DNA of 64,000 bases from NCBI GenBank assembly GCA_018649885.1, contig JABIHA010000126.1, positions 38,239-102,238 on the forward strand, written 5' to 3'. The notes beneath the pieces are model-generated. The model saw nothing but the letters and a program-made list of their open reading frames with translations, was not told the DNA's origin and did not search any database. The first letter of the stretch is position 1, and every line of letters starts with the position of its first letter. The position numbers were made by a program, and so were the translations under genes. Shown here piece after piece: positions 1-8,079 of this stretch. Origin of the DNA: Bacteriovoracaceae bacterium (GTDB taxonomy: Bacteria; Bdellovibrionota; Bacteriovoracia; Bacteriovoracales; Bacteriovoracaceae).

Positions 1-2
1 AA

Positions 3-23
3 GGGACCCTTTAAAAGGGTCCC
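3..23 (-). terminator. Perfect hairpin downstream of the first gene
   Basis: Nine-base perfect arms (GGGACCCTT and AAGGGTCCC) enclose a three-base loop. The hairpin lies about 28 bases past the stop of the leftward gene that ends at 51. Only two T residues are visible on the minus strand before the window edge, so a U-tract cannot be judged. The position fits a terminator for that gene. Confidence 0.45.
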
Positions 24-50
24 CACTATAAAGAAACTTAATGTAAAGTC

Positions 51-1766
51 TTATAGTCCTAGAAATTTCTTTCTTCTAGCAACCAGATCAGCAGTCTCTT
101 TTGGATCGAGCTCAAATGGATTCATTCTTCTTTGAATCATATGAGAATACTCTCCACTCCAATCCTCTCCGGTACCAGCACGTGTCCTAGCATAGGCCAT
201 GAACCTGGACTCTTCTTTTTGCCCATCTTCAATAATGTCATTTACAAAGTAGTCGAATAAAAATCCAAGAACTGTATCAACAAATTGAACAGGAAAAGGG
301 ATATACTTAATAGCAAGGTCTATAACTTGAGCAGCATGTCTCCAAACAAGCTCAATTTTAGGGCTCTTGTAATTCATACCAATAAGAGGCTTTTTAGAAA
401 AACGATAGTGCTCATTTAACATGAAAAGCTTTTTCTTGCTATCTTTCACAGCTGTAGCATACCAATCGGTAAGATTTGTTGCAGTCCAACCCTTTTTAGA
501 GAGCCATTCCATACCTTTAGCATTTCGATCCGCTTGATCAACTAAGTGCTCATCGTAATCATCTTTGGAAGCTTTTTTGAAAATTGACTTCCACCAAGCA
601 GTATCTTGAGCAATAAGATAGATTCCAAGCTGAGATTTTGCATCAGTTGAAAGCTTATAAAATGGAGAATTAACGTCACCCGTATTTGCCAAGTCAAGAT
701 TTTCAAGAGCTGCAAAATGGTGGGCCTCTTCTTGTTGCTCCATTAAATTAAACCAACGGCTCACAACAACATCTAAAATATCACCAACCACAGGAACTGG
801 GAGATAACCAATTATTTGACCAATGGCAAACTTAACAACAATTAAGCCAATGCTTCTTTTAAAAGATTTATAAGGATTTACAAAATCACCAATTTTCTTA
901 GGCTTAAGATTTCTATTTCCTGCTGCTTTTAAATGAGATCCGTCATTAACAAAGAAGATGTCATAACCAGGTCCCTTCTTTCTTTTAACTAGTTCAAAGT
1001 GATCAAAGAGATTACTTGAAACGTTTAGATCCAAATGCTTAAGAATCTTCTTATTTATTTTCTTATTCTTCTTTCTCCATTTCTTAGGCTTCTTGGCCAT
1101 TGACTCTAAGTCCATGTCAGAAAGCTTAAAACTAACAGGCTCTGTATCTGCAAGGGCCAGGGATTCTTTTTTCCACTTAATTCCCTTCCACCACTTGTTT
1201 GGAAGAACATTTTTCATTTTTCCATATTTCTTTTCAATTTTCCTAAGTCTTTTATTGACCTTCTTTTCATCTTCTTCGGCCATTGCAAGACCTGATTCTT
1301 TTCTCTTCTTCATGGCATCTTTAATCATTTTAATGGCCTGAAAGACATTCATATTGCCAATGCCAATACTCCCTAAAATTGTTCTTTTGAAATGCTCAGA
1401 AGAAAAAACCCGAGGCCATGAAAGATCGTAAAGAGCAATTGCCTTACCTTTATCATTGTGGCCAAGTGCATATCTACTACCCACTGAACTCCAGTGTTTT
1501 ACATCATCGTACTTAACTCTTTTTGGTCTCTTTTTAAAAATTCCACCAAATAATTCTTCCTGAACTTTTTCATCGTCTTGATTAAGATAGTCTTCCATCT
1601 CATCAATATCTTTTTTAGTAAATTCACTTACTCCTAACTCAGATTTGAGATCAGATAAAAATTGTGAATCTTCTTCGGAAATTTCAGAGCCCATAACTGG
1701 CAGTGAAAACAATAAGGTGAGAAAGAGTGTGAATATTCCTTTCTTCCATGAATTTATAAACGACAT
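51..1766 (-). CDS. Exported basic protein of unknown function
   Basis: 571 residues. The first 26 form a signal peptide (charged start, hydrophobic core, end near MGS), so the product is exported. The mature part is rich in Lys and Glu, with KK/KR clusters between about residues 70 and 240. It contains two glycine/proline-bearing hydrophobic stretches (near residues 305-335 and 485-515, each with a PVP or PFP motif) that may insert in a membrane. The start is supported by a GGAGGGG Shine-Dalgarno a few bases upstream. It stands alone, with a hairpin after its stop. I recognise no family; a cell-surface or pore-like role is possible but unproven. Confidence 0.8.
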   Translation of the reverse strand: MSFINSWKKGIFTLFLTLLFSLPVMGSEISEEDSQFLSDLKSELGVSEFTKKDIDEMEDYLNQDDEKVQEELFGGIFKKRPKRVKYDDVKHWSSVGSRYALGHNDKGKAIALYDLSWPRVFSSEHFKRTILGSIGIGNMNVFQAIKMIKDAMKKRKESGLAMAEEDEKKVNKRLRKIEKKYGKMKNVLPNKWWKGIKWKKESLALADTEPVSFKLSDMDLESMAKKPKKWRKKNKKINKKILKHLDLNVSSNLFDHFELVKRKKGPGYDIFFVNDGSHLKAAGNRNLKPKKIGDFVNPYKSFKRSIGLIVVKFAIGQIIGYLPVPVVGDILDVVVSRWFNLMEQQEEAHHFAALENLDLANTGDVNSPFYKLSTDAKSQLGIYLIAQDTAWWKSIFKKASKDDYDEHLVDQADRNAKGMEWLSKKGWTATNLTDWYATAVKDSKKKLFMLNEHYRFSKKPLIGMNYKSPKIELVWRHAAQVIDLAIKYIPFPVQFVDTVLGFLFDYFVNDIIEDGQKEESRFMAYARTRAGTGEDWSGEYSHMIQRRMNPFELDPKETADLVARRKKFLGL

Positions 1767-1966
1767 TAACCCCTCCTTTGGATTTTATTTTGAATGTCTT
1801 TAAACTTTAGCTTAGATCCACATTTGACGCGAAGCCTAATTGGTAAAAATAAGATTCCCTCATTTTATGGCCCAGTGTCTTTAGTGGGAAGTAATAAAAT
1901 CTATCTTAACCTGAACTTCAGCGGGATTTCATAATGCCCCAGAGATTTTGTCCCTATATGCCCCAG

Positions 1967-2935
1967 TTAGTGTCCCTTTCTCTTCTTCCAAGAAGGGTCT
2001 CTTTCAAGCTCTTCTTTAATACGGAGATAGCTTTCAAGCCGAGACAGGGCTATTTCAGAATCTGTTTCGCTATCTAGGTCTGGTCGGTAAAAAAAACATT
2101 CCCTGGCCTTTTGGTCATGGGAGCAATCTTTGAACTGGCAGTGCGTTGCCCACTCGGCCACATCCGGAAAAAATTGATCGATATCCTCTGACATAACATC
2201 GTCCATAGAAAATGAGCGAATCCCCGGTGAATCAATAATAGTAAAATCTTTAAACTCCAAAATTTCTGACCAAGTGGTGGTGTGGGCCCCCTTGCCAACT
2301 TTAGCAAGCTCCTTTGATAGCAAACTAATCTCACCTCCAGAAAGAGCTGACACTATTTTGCTTTTTCCTGCACCTGACTGTCCCAGAAAGATTGCTGTTT
2401 TTCCCGACAGTACCTCCTCAAACTCTACCATTCCATTGTCTAAGACTTTTGGAGTATAAGAAATATCTTTTGCCGTAATTTCGTAGGTATCTACATCGAG
2501 GTGGGCCACCCTTCTTGACTCAAACTCAAGATCAAATTTTCCTGGATCATACTGATCCATTTTATTAAAAACCACTATGGTAGGCACCTTCCACTGAAAT
2601 GCCCTCATTAGGTAGCGATCTAAAAGTCCTCTTTTGTAATCAGGCTTAGAAACAGTCACAACCACAACAATTAAATCAACATTAGCTGCAATAGATTTTT
2701 TCTTGCGCTCCCTGGGAAAGTTTCTAAAAATTAAACTCTCTCTGGGCTCGATGCTAGCAATAAGGTACTCGAACCCTGTACCCACATCAACTTTTTCAAG
2801 TTGAACATAGTCACCCACTACAATCGATGACTTTTTTAAAATACTTCCTTTGGCAGTGGCAGTTACAATTTCACCGCTATCCACTATTTTGCATTGAAGT
2901 TCTCTTTGGGAGGATCTGTAAATTCTGGCCTTCAT
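1967..2935 (-). CDS. rsgA: Ribosome small subunit-dependent GTPase RsgA
   Basis: Circularly permuted GTPase that checks late maturation of the 30S subunit in the cytoplasm. An N-terminal OB-fold (about residues 1-75) is followed by GTPase motifs in permuted order: G4 NKMD (124-127), then the P-loop GQSGAGKS (185-192), then G3 DSPG (235-238). The C-terminal zinc-binding site is visible as C266, C271, H273 and C280. The 322-residue length is normal for the family. Its ATG overlaps the stop of the upstream oxidase gene (ATGA), so the two are translationally coupled. The family assignment is firm because of the permuted motif order plus the zinc site. Confidence 0.95.
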   Translation of the reverse strand: MKARIYRSSQRELQCKIVDSGEIVTATAKGSILKKSSIVVGDYVQLEKVDVGTGFEYLIASIEPRESLIFRNFPRERKKKSIAANVDLIVVVVTVSKPDYKRGLLDRYLMRAFQWKVPTIVVFNKMDQYDPGKFDLEFESRRVAHLDVDTYEITAKDISYTPKVLDNGMVEFEEVLSGKTAIFLGQSGAGKSKIVSALSGGEISLLSKELAKVGKGAHTTTWSEILEFKDFTIIDSPGIRSFSMDDVMSEDIDQFFPDVAEWATHCQFKDCSHDQKARECFFYRPDLDSETDSEIALSRLESYLRIKEELERDPSWKKRKGH

Positions 2936-4257
2936 GAGTTCATAAACCCTTGAGGAAAAAATATTGAACTCGGGTCGTGTTCAGCTTTTAAAACTTTGAA
3001 TAAAGCTATTTGAGCACTGCCATAATATTCTTTGATATAGGGTTTTTTGAGCAGCCCTATTCCGTGCTCAGCAAAAGGTGATCCATTAGAATCTTTTATA
3101 AATGAATAAAATTGATCCATATATTTATAGACTGGTTCAAGTTGCTCAGTGGTAGGCATAAAATTAAAATGCAGATGACAATCACCTATGTGACCAAAAA
3201 GTCCATAGGGGACACCCTGCTTTGTCGCCTGCCTGTAACTTTCAAAAAGATCTCCTAGCTGATCAACTCGCACCTGAGCATCAGTTCCTTGTTTTACTAC
3301 TGCCCTTTTTGAATTATCTTCAAAAATGGCCCTGGGAACTCCCACTCTCACCTGATGAAATTTTTTCTCTGAGATTTCAAAAAAATCTTCTTCATTACAA
3401 TATTCAAGCTTTAGTAAAAACTGCTCGTAAACATTTTCAAATTCACGAGTCAGTATTTCCAAAAAAATCACATCTTTATTATTCGCTGGTCTAATTTCTG
3501 GATCGAGGTAACCAAGGCAGCTTGAGTCTAAAAGTTCACAGCTTAATACCTGGCCTCTAAAGCTCTGCACCTTTTCAACGATTTCCACATGGGCCTTAAA
3601 GTCATCTTCCCAACGATCCACCGCCACAAAAAGATAGCTAACCGGGTCCAGGGGAGCTGTTTTAATTTTAGCAGATATAATTACTCCCATTTGCCCTTCA
3701 GTTCCCACTAGCAGATCTGAGGCCTTCGAAAATCTAGGGCAAGGAGCATTTTTAAAACCCTTATAACGCTCATAGTCTTTCTGATATGTCGAAAGACACT
3801 CAGCATCACTGGTCAAAAAAGGAGAACTACATTTTTTTGTCGATAAGTTTGCCTGGTGATCCAAATAACTCACGGAAATAACTTGGTCCCTCAAAGTCCC
3901 AAATCCAAAACAACGCTCACCAGTAGCAGAGGTGGCAATCCCTGATAGAATGAGGGCCAAATTTTCGGTGGGATATGTCATCAGTGCCCGACCCTTTGAT
4001 CTGACAAATTGATTGGCTTCATCCCAGCTGACCGCCCCTTCCACAAAGAGAGCGCCATCATCGTCCATTTCCATTTTTGATGGCATTTGAGACAGATCCA
4101 CCACACTAAAAGGGCCCGTGGAACCTAGATGCTCTTCCAATTTATCGTAAGGCATAACCGTTGAAGTCCTCGAGCCAACATAGACAGATGGCTCCCCTTT
4201 AAGAATATGGGCCTTTAGCTCATCAACTGATTTTACATACCTAGTATCGATACTCAT
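2932..4257 (-). CDS. FAD-linked oxidase, GlcD/D-lactate dehydrogenase type
   Basis: Flavoprotein of the PCMH/FAD_binding_4 plus FAD-oxidase C-terminal type, which oxidises 2-hydroxy acids such as D-lactate or glycolate. The N-terminal half carries the FAD-binding segment (the VYVGSRTSTVMPY region, and SGIATSATGERCFGFG). The C-terminal half has FGHIGDCHLHFN and the family signature AEHGIGLLKKPYI. I start it at 4257 because AGGTGG sits just upstream of that ATG; the frame stays open to 4311 but has no comparable site there. This gives 441 residues. It overlaps rsgA by four bases. The exact substrate cannot be read from the sequence. Confidence 0.85.
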   Translation of the reverse strand: MSIDTRYVKSVDELKAHILKGEPSVYVGSRTSTVMPYDKLEEHLGSTGPFSVVDLSQMPSKMEMDDDGALFVEGAVSWDEANQFVRSKGRALMTYPTENLALILSGIATSATGERCFGFGTLRDQVISVSYLDHQANLSTKKCSSPFLTSDAECLSTYQKDYERYKGFKNAPCPRFSKASDLLVGTEGQMGVIISAKIKTAPLDPVSYLFVAVDRWEDDFKAHVEIVEKVQSFRGQVLSCELLDSSCLGYLDPEIRPANNKDVIFLEILTREFENVYEQFLLKLEYCNEEDFFEISEKKFHQVRVGVPRAIFEDNSKRAVVKQGTDAQVRVDQLGDLFESYRQATKQGVPYGLFGHIGDCHLHFNFMPTTEQLEPVYKYMDQFYSFIKDSNGSPFAEHGIGLLKKPYIKEYYGSAQIALFKVLKAEHDPSSIFFPQGFMNS

Positions 4258-4344
4258 TTTCCACCTAATTTTGTAGCCTTCCTTATACACCAAAGCATTG
4301 ACGGAAGCCAAAAAAAGTCTTAAATTCCATGGACTTCACTTAGC

Positions 4345-4421
4345 GCACTCGTAGCTCAGCTGGATAGAGCAACGGATTTCTAATCCGTAGGTCGCAGGTT
4401 CGAGCCCTGCCGAGTGTGCCA
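4345..4421 (+). tRNA. tRNA-Arg(TCT)
   Basis: Complete 77-base cloverleaf with encoded CCA. The acceptor arm GCACTCG pairs with CGAGTGT (a G-U at the first pair). The D-arm is TAGCTCAGCTGGATAGAGCA. The anticodon stem ACGGA/TCCGT encloses loop TTTCTAA with anticodon TCT. The T-arm is GCAGG-TTCGAGC-CCTGC. It reads AGA codons, which are common in this AT-rich genome. It lies between two protein genes with no other tRNA nearby. Confidence 0.96.
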
Positions 4422-4481
4422 TTTTAATTTCCAAAGCCATTAACCATTTGAAAAACTAGCAATTTGAATTGCTCTAGCCGA

Positions 4482-4680
4482 GCAGGGCCTGAACCTACAG
4501 TTCGCGCCACCGAACTCGGTTCTATGAAATGCTGTGTCCCAGTGCTTGTCGACAAGTGAAAATAGTCCACTGGACTGTTTTCTCGCTGGCGTGCCGAGTG
4601 TATTTATTCAAAGTACTAAAATCAATTATGTTTCTTACGTGTGACTGACCCGAGATGGCAGGCCTCGAACCTACAGTTCG
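4482..4680. repeat. Direct repeats resembling inverted tRNA T-arms
   Basis: Copies at 4482-4504 and 4658-4680 match at about 20 of 23 bases and share GAACCTACAGTTCG. Read on the minus strand, each resembles a tRNA T-arm (GTAGGTTC...CCTGC) followed by a short acceptor-like sequence, but no full cloverleaf can be drawn. They lie directly downstream of an intact tRNA-Arg, the usual place for integration scars or tRNA-derived repeats. Confidence 0.55.
4545..4582. repeat. Two adjacent palindromes
   Basis: CTTGTCGACAAG (4545-4556) is a perfect 12-base palindrome. Next to it, 4558-4582 forms 12-base arms around one central base, with a single wobble position; its core is GTCCACTGGAC. The compact paired arrangement suggests a recombination or protein-binding site, or a structured transcript. 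Confidence 0.6.
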
Positions 4681-4816
4681 TGGTGAAAAGCATAGAATAT
4701 TTTTACCAATGATATTCAACTAAAACTTTACGTTTATCGAGGAATAATCATTGATAATCAATCAAAATTTCGATATAAGCTAAGCAGGTAATTCAATTTT
4801 GGGGAGGTGGTGCCTT

Positions 4817-5407
4817 ATGAATGGTCAAGATAGTGGTCTTTTCTTTAAGTTGGTGAAGGTTTCGAAATGGGGCTACCTTTTCGTGCCTTTTCTAGCATCC
4901 GGATACGTGACTAAAGTAACGATGTTAATGGCTCAAGCTGCTCCTAATTATACTGAGGGAACTGATTTTGACTACATCCTTTGGGGAGCAGTACTGTTTC
5001 TCAATCTGATTATTATTGCTTCATCCTTACCAGGCTTTTTCTTCTTTCATTATTTTTATAAATTGATTACAACTTTTAAGAAAAAGGACCTTATTGAATC
5101 TAAAAAATTAATGAAGAAGATAAATATTGCCTTGGTCATCCAAATTCCAATAAATGTTTACACCTATTTTGTAGGTTTTATGAGTTTAGATAGTATAAAT
5201 AAATTTATGGAGGGATTTGACCCTTTGGATAAGAAAAAAGTATATGACGAAATTGACAATTTTTATGTTTACATGGATATTTCAGAATGGATTTTGCCGA
5301 GCCTAGAAAACTCAATGCCTTTAATTATTATGATTGCTCTTCACTTTATATATAAAAACATCTCTGAGAAAATTGAGATTGAACAAGAACTCTCCACGGT
5401 AGTGTGA
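4817..5407 (+). CDS. DUF2975-like membrane protein
   Basis: 196-residue integral membrane protein with about four hydrophobic segments (near residues 10-32, 48-76, 95-122 and 165-183 counted from this start). I chose the ATG at 4817 because a strong GGAGGTGG precedes it; a TTG six codons upstream lies across that site. Its stop overlaps or abuts the small HTH gene that follows. A membrane protein followed by a tiny Cro/C1 regulator is the layout seen in the YoaS/YozG pairs of Bacillus, the DUF2975 family. The match is by general features and context rather than a strict motif. Confidence 0.6.
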   Translation: MNGQDSGLFFKLVKVSKWGYLFVPFLASGYVTKVTMLMAQAAPNYTEGTDFDYILWGAVLFLNLIIIASSLPGFFFFHYFYKLITTFKKKDLIESKKLMKKINIALVIQIPINVYTYFVGFMSLDSINKFMEGFDPLDKKKVYDEIDNFYVYMDISEWILPSLENSMPLIIMIALHFIYKNISEKIEIEQELSTVV

Positions 5408-5409
5408 CT

Positions 5410-5613
5410 ATGATTAAGTGTAATCTTTCTGTTCTTCTAGCAAAAAAAGAAATGAAACTGAAGACTCTTTCAAGTTTAGTAGGGATATCTGAAACGAACC
5501 TTTCCCTATTAAAAAATAATAAGGCAAAAGCAATTCGTTTCAGCACCTTAATGGCAATCTGTAAGGCCCTTGAATGTCAGCCTGGAGATCTTCTTGAATT
5601 TATTAACACTTAA
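5410..5613 (+). CDS. Small Cro/C1-type HTH regulator (YozG-like)
   Basis: 67-residue protein that is essentially one helix-turn-helix DNA-binding domain. The pattern LAKKEMKLKTLSSLVGISE, then LSLLKNN, then AIRFSTLMAICKALEC, and the ending QPGDLLEF are typical of the HTH_26/YozG group. A GTG at 5404 overlapping the upstream stop is an alternative start, but the ATG at 5410 gives the usual MI-x-CNL beginning. It has little ribosome-binding sequence of its own, so coupling to the membrane protein gene is likely. The 11-base palindrome at 4751-4761 is a candidate operator for autoregulation. Confidence 0.85.
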   Translation: MIKCNLSVLLAKKEMKLKTLSSLVGISETNLSLLKNNKAKAIRFSTLMAICKALECQPGDLLEFINT

Positions 5614-5640
5614 ATAATGCGTTCCTCCTTTTCCCTGCCC

Positions 5641-5669
5641 CTTTGAGGTGCCAAAATGGTACCTCAAAG
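5641..5669 (+). terminator. Strong hairpin after the HTH gene
   Basis: Twelve-base arms (CTTTGAGGTGCC and GGTACCTCAAAG, one G-U pair) enclose an AAAAT loop. It starts 28 bases past the stop of the regulator gene. No run of T follows on either strand, so it may be a 3' stabiliser instead of an intrinsic terminator. Confidence 0.45.
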
Positions 5670-5761
5670 AAATGTAGTTATTTAATGCTAAGGTTTTGAT
5701 TGAAGAGGAATTAAAAAAGCCAGCTATAGATTGCTGGCCCTAGTGAACGAATATTTGTAAT

Positions 5762-6082
5762 TTATCTTGATTCTATATCACAAGATGTAACACCACGACC
5801 AGACCGGATAGACCCTCTGTCTTGTAAGGTTACATCATAAAGTCCATCATCCCTTTTAACCATTTCTACAGAGCTAAGAAACGCAGTTCCTGAAGTTTGC
5901 ATTGATAATCTTGGGTGAATTTCATAATGTTCAGTTTGGTCGTTTGCATTCGCATGTTTAACACGAACTCTAACGGCTTTAGATTGAGGATAAAAGCAAG
6001 TAATCGAAGTTACCCTGTTTAGTGTTTCCGCGAAAGATGAACTTGAAATGATAATGGCACCCAATAAAATCAACTTCTTCAT
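5762..6082 (-). CDS. Small exported protein of unknown function
   Basis: 106 residues. The first 18 are a clear signal peptide ending SSSSFA. The mature part has two cysteines (in TCFYPQ and TSCDIES) that could form one disulfide bond, and is predicted beta-rich. An AGGGAG Shine-Dalgarno supports the start. It is monocistronic, between the HTH gene and the response regulator. I do not recognise the family. Confidence 0.75.
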   Translation of the reverse strand: MKKLILLGAIIISSSSFAETLNRVTSITCFYPQSKAVRVRVKHANANDQTEHYEIHPRLSMQTSGTAFLSSVEMVKRDDGLYDVTLQDRGSIRSGRGVTSCDIESR

Positions 6083-6246
6083 AAAAGACTCCCTGTAAAA
6101 TTGTTGTTAGAATAAGTTTAGCGATTCTTTCGGTGTAAAAGAGGGAGATATTGTTAATGATGTTTTTCATGCATTTTTTTCATTGTACACTTGATAGTGT
6201 CAAAAGATTGATCATTTTAAGCAAAGAATCGCTGAAGACACTAACT

Positions 6247-6957
6247 TTACTTTACCTCAGAAAATAGATAGCCATGTGAGCGAATACTTTTAAAGTATAT
6301 AGGGGTTTTTGGATCTGGTTCAAAATATTTCCTCAGTCTCATGACAAAATTATCCACTGTCCGAGAATTTGTTCCCCTCTTATAACCCCAGCCTACTGAG
6401 AGTAATTGGTCGCGTGAAACAGCAATGCCGCTATTTTGAATCAAAATCTTTAAGATTTTTAACTCTTGGTCAGTCAGTTGTATTTCACCGAGTTGGGTGT
6501 GGGCCTTGGCATTTTGAAAATTGATAGTATTCTCGCCAAACTGGTAGTTTTTTTGTACCAGCTGATTTTTGTCGTCTACAGTGCATCTTAGGAAAAGTTT
6601 TTCCACCCTTAAAAGAAGCTCATTCAAATCAAAGGGTTTACTTAGATAGTCATCACTTCCCATGCGCAGACCTTTCACACGGTCATAGTTTTTATTTTTT
6701 GCAGAGAGAATGAGTACAGGAATATTTGCATCAATGCTTCTCATTCGTTTTAGCACTGAGAGCCCATCAAGGCCGGGTAACATCAAGTCCAAGATAATGA
6801 GCTCTGGTTTCCACTCCTGCCACGTCATAAGACCTGAAATACCATCAGAGGCCACCTTAACTTCATAGTTTTGAAGTTCCAAATTGAGCCTGAGCCCCTC
6901 GGCCAGATGATTTTCATCTTCAATGACTAGTATTTTACGTTTCTCTAAGCTTTGCAT
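6247..6957 (-). CDS. OmpR-family response regulator
   Basis: 236-residue two-component transcription factor. The receiver domain (about residues 8-120) has the acidic pair in VIEDE, the phospho-acceptor D57 in LIILDLMLPG, and the conserved lysine in LILSAKNK. The C-terminal winged helix (about 140-235) shows LTDQELKILKILIQNSG and RTVDNFVMRLRKYFEP followed by RSHGYLF, typical of the OmpR/PhoB effector. The start has a GGAG upstream. It overlaps the kinase gene by 23 bases, so the two are cotranscribed and coupled. The target genes cannot be named. Confidence 0.93.
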   Translation of the reverse strand: MQSLEKRKILVIEDENHLAEGLRLNLELQNYEVKVASDGISGLMTWQEWKPELIILDLMLPGLDGLSVLKRMRSIDANIPVLILSAKNKNYDRVKGLRMGSDDYLSKPFDLNELLLRVEKLFLRCTVDDKNQLVQKNYQFGENTINFQNAKAHTQLGEIQLTDQELKILKILIQNSGIAVSRDQLLSVGWGYKRGTNSRTVDNFVMRLRKYFEPDPKTPIYFKSIRSHGYLFSEVK

Positions 6958-7918
6958 TGCGACTCCGTTTTTTTGGATCTAAACAGATGGTAAATACTGT
7001 TCCCAAGCCTTTGTCAGTCCCTTGAATGGAAATACTCCCACCATGTAATTGAAGAATACATTTGACCATGTAAAGACCAAGACCACTGCCTTTGGCCGTC
7101 ATATCGTCTGACTTTCCCACTTGGTAAAACTTTTTAAATACTTTCTTGGCATCTTTTTTTTCAATGCCAATGCCATTGTCTGAAAAATGTATGATAGTTT
7201 TTCTCTGTACTTTTCTAAAATCGATAGAGATTTGTGGTACTTCTGAATTATTATATTTCACAGAATTTGATAATAAATTAATCAACACACTTTCAAAAAG
7301 AGTTTCATCGATTTTATATAAAAATTTCCCACTGGAATCACTATGGAAGTTCATTTTACAGTTGGAAAAGAGATGGGCATTTTTTTTGAGAAAATTGCGG
7401 GTAAACTCATAAAGATCTACTGTTTTAAACTCATAGCTTTTTTTCCCAGATTCAATCTCTGCAAGTTTCAAAATTCTGTTAACATTTTGATCAAGGCGAT
7501 CAGTGTCTTTAAGCATGAATTCAATATATTTTAACTGATTCTCTCTAGGTAATTCATATTTTACAAAAGTATCTAAAAATAATTTGATGGATGCTAAAGG
7601 AGATTTTAACTCGTGGGTGAAATTGTTAATAAAATTTTGCTGGAGTCTATAGAGTTGTCCACTTTTTTGATAGAACACGTAAATTGTAAAGAGTCCAAAG
7701 AGGATAATGCAAACAAGTATTGATAGGGTGAGTATGATCACCCAGGTTTCAGAGCTAAGAAGCTCACCAGAGCTGACACCATATTTTTTCACAAAATGGC
7801 CCAAGTTATCCTTCATTTCAAGATACCAATGGATATACAAAAATAGCGAAAGCACTAATGCCATTGTTGAGCAGATAAAGATAAACAGAGGGTGGTAGAA
7901 CCACTTTGAGCGAGTCAT
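6935..7918 (-). CDS. Membrane sensor histidine kinase
   Basis: 327 residues. Two transmembrane segments (about 11-30 and 59-82) bracket a short external loop of under 30 residues, so it probably senses the membrane itself or a partner, since there is no ligand domain. The dimerisation/phosphoacceptor helix contains H102 in NFTHELKSPLAS. The ATP-binding domain has the N-box INLLSNSVKYN, DNGIGI, and GSGLGLYMV. No HAMP domain is evident. It is the first gene of the pair with the response regulator and is divergent from the radical SAM gene across about 160 bases. Confidence 0.92.
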   Translation of the reverse strand: MTRSKWFYHPLFIFICSTMALVLSLFLYIHWYLEMKDNLGHFVKKYGVSSGELLSSETWVIILTLSILVCIILFGLFTIYVFYQKSGQLYRLQQNFINNFTHELKSPLASIKLFLDTFVKYELPRENQLKYIEFMLKDTDRLDQNVNRILKLAEIESGKKSYEFKTVDLYEFTRNFLKKNAHLFSNCKMNFHSDSSGKFLYKIDETLFESVLINLLSNSVKYNNSEVPQISIDFRKVQRKTIIHFSDNGIGIEKKDAKKVFKKFYQVGKSDDMTAKGSGLGLYMVKCILQLHGGSISIQGTDKGLGTVFTICLDPKKRSRNAKLRET

Positions 7919-8079
7919 GGCCGCCAGGCTATCATGGAAGCCTGAGCAAAAACCACTATTTCTAATCCCTCACAGTGCGAAAGAACTGTAAAACTTTTGT
8001 AAAACTCTTTTAGATCCATTGTTGTTTTCCAACAGTTATCCCAACATTTATGGGCAAACTTCATAAAACGGGAAATAAC

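Larger units (their letters stand above)
4422..4816. other. Gene-free interval with structured repeats after tRNA-Arg
   Basis: About 395 bases without a credible gene. It contains an AGCAATT/AATTGCT hairpin near 4458-4473, two direct repeats resembling an inverted tRNA T-arm (4482-4504 and 4658-4680), adjacent palindromes at 4545-4556 and 4558-4582, and an 11-base palindrome TTGATAATCAA at 4751-4761 upstream of the next gene. A 65-codon open frame on the minus strand here lacks coding character and consists mostly of these structured bases. Confidence 0.6.

Noticed and set aside
1093..1341. Open frame opposite the first exported gene
   Set aside because: It is the complement of a Lys/Glu-rich coding stretch and lacks a ribosome-binding site.
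1934..1977. Short direct repeat ATGCCCCAG...TGTCCCT after rsgA
   Set aside because: The two copies are short and imperfect, and could arise by chance; no function is suggested by the context.
4640..4700. Second tRNA on the minus strand
   Set aside because: A T-arm can be drawn, but no matching acceptor, D-arm or anticodon arm exists upstream.
4522..4719. 65-codon open frame on the minus strand
   Set aside because: It consists largely of the palindromes and T-arm-like repeats, has no ribosome-binding site and no protein-like composition.
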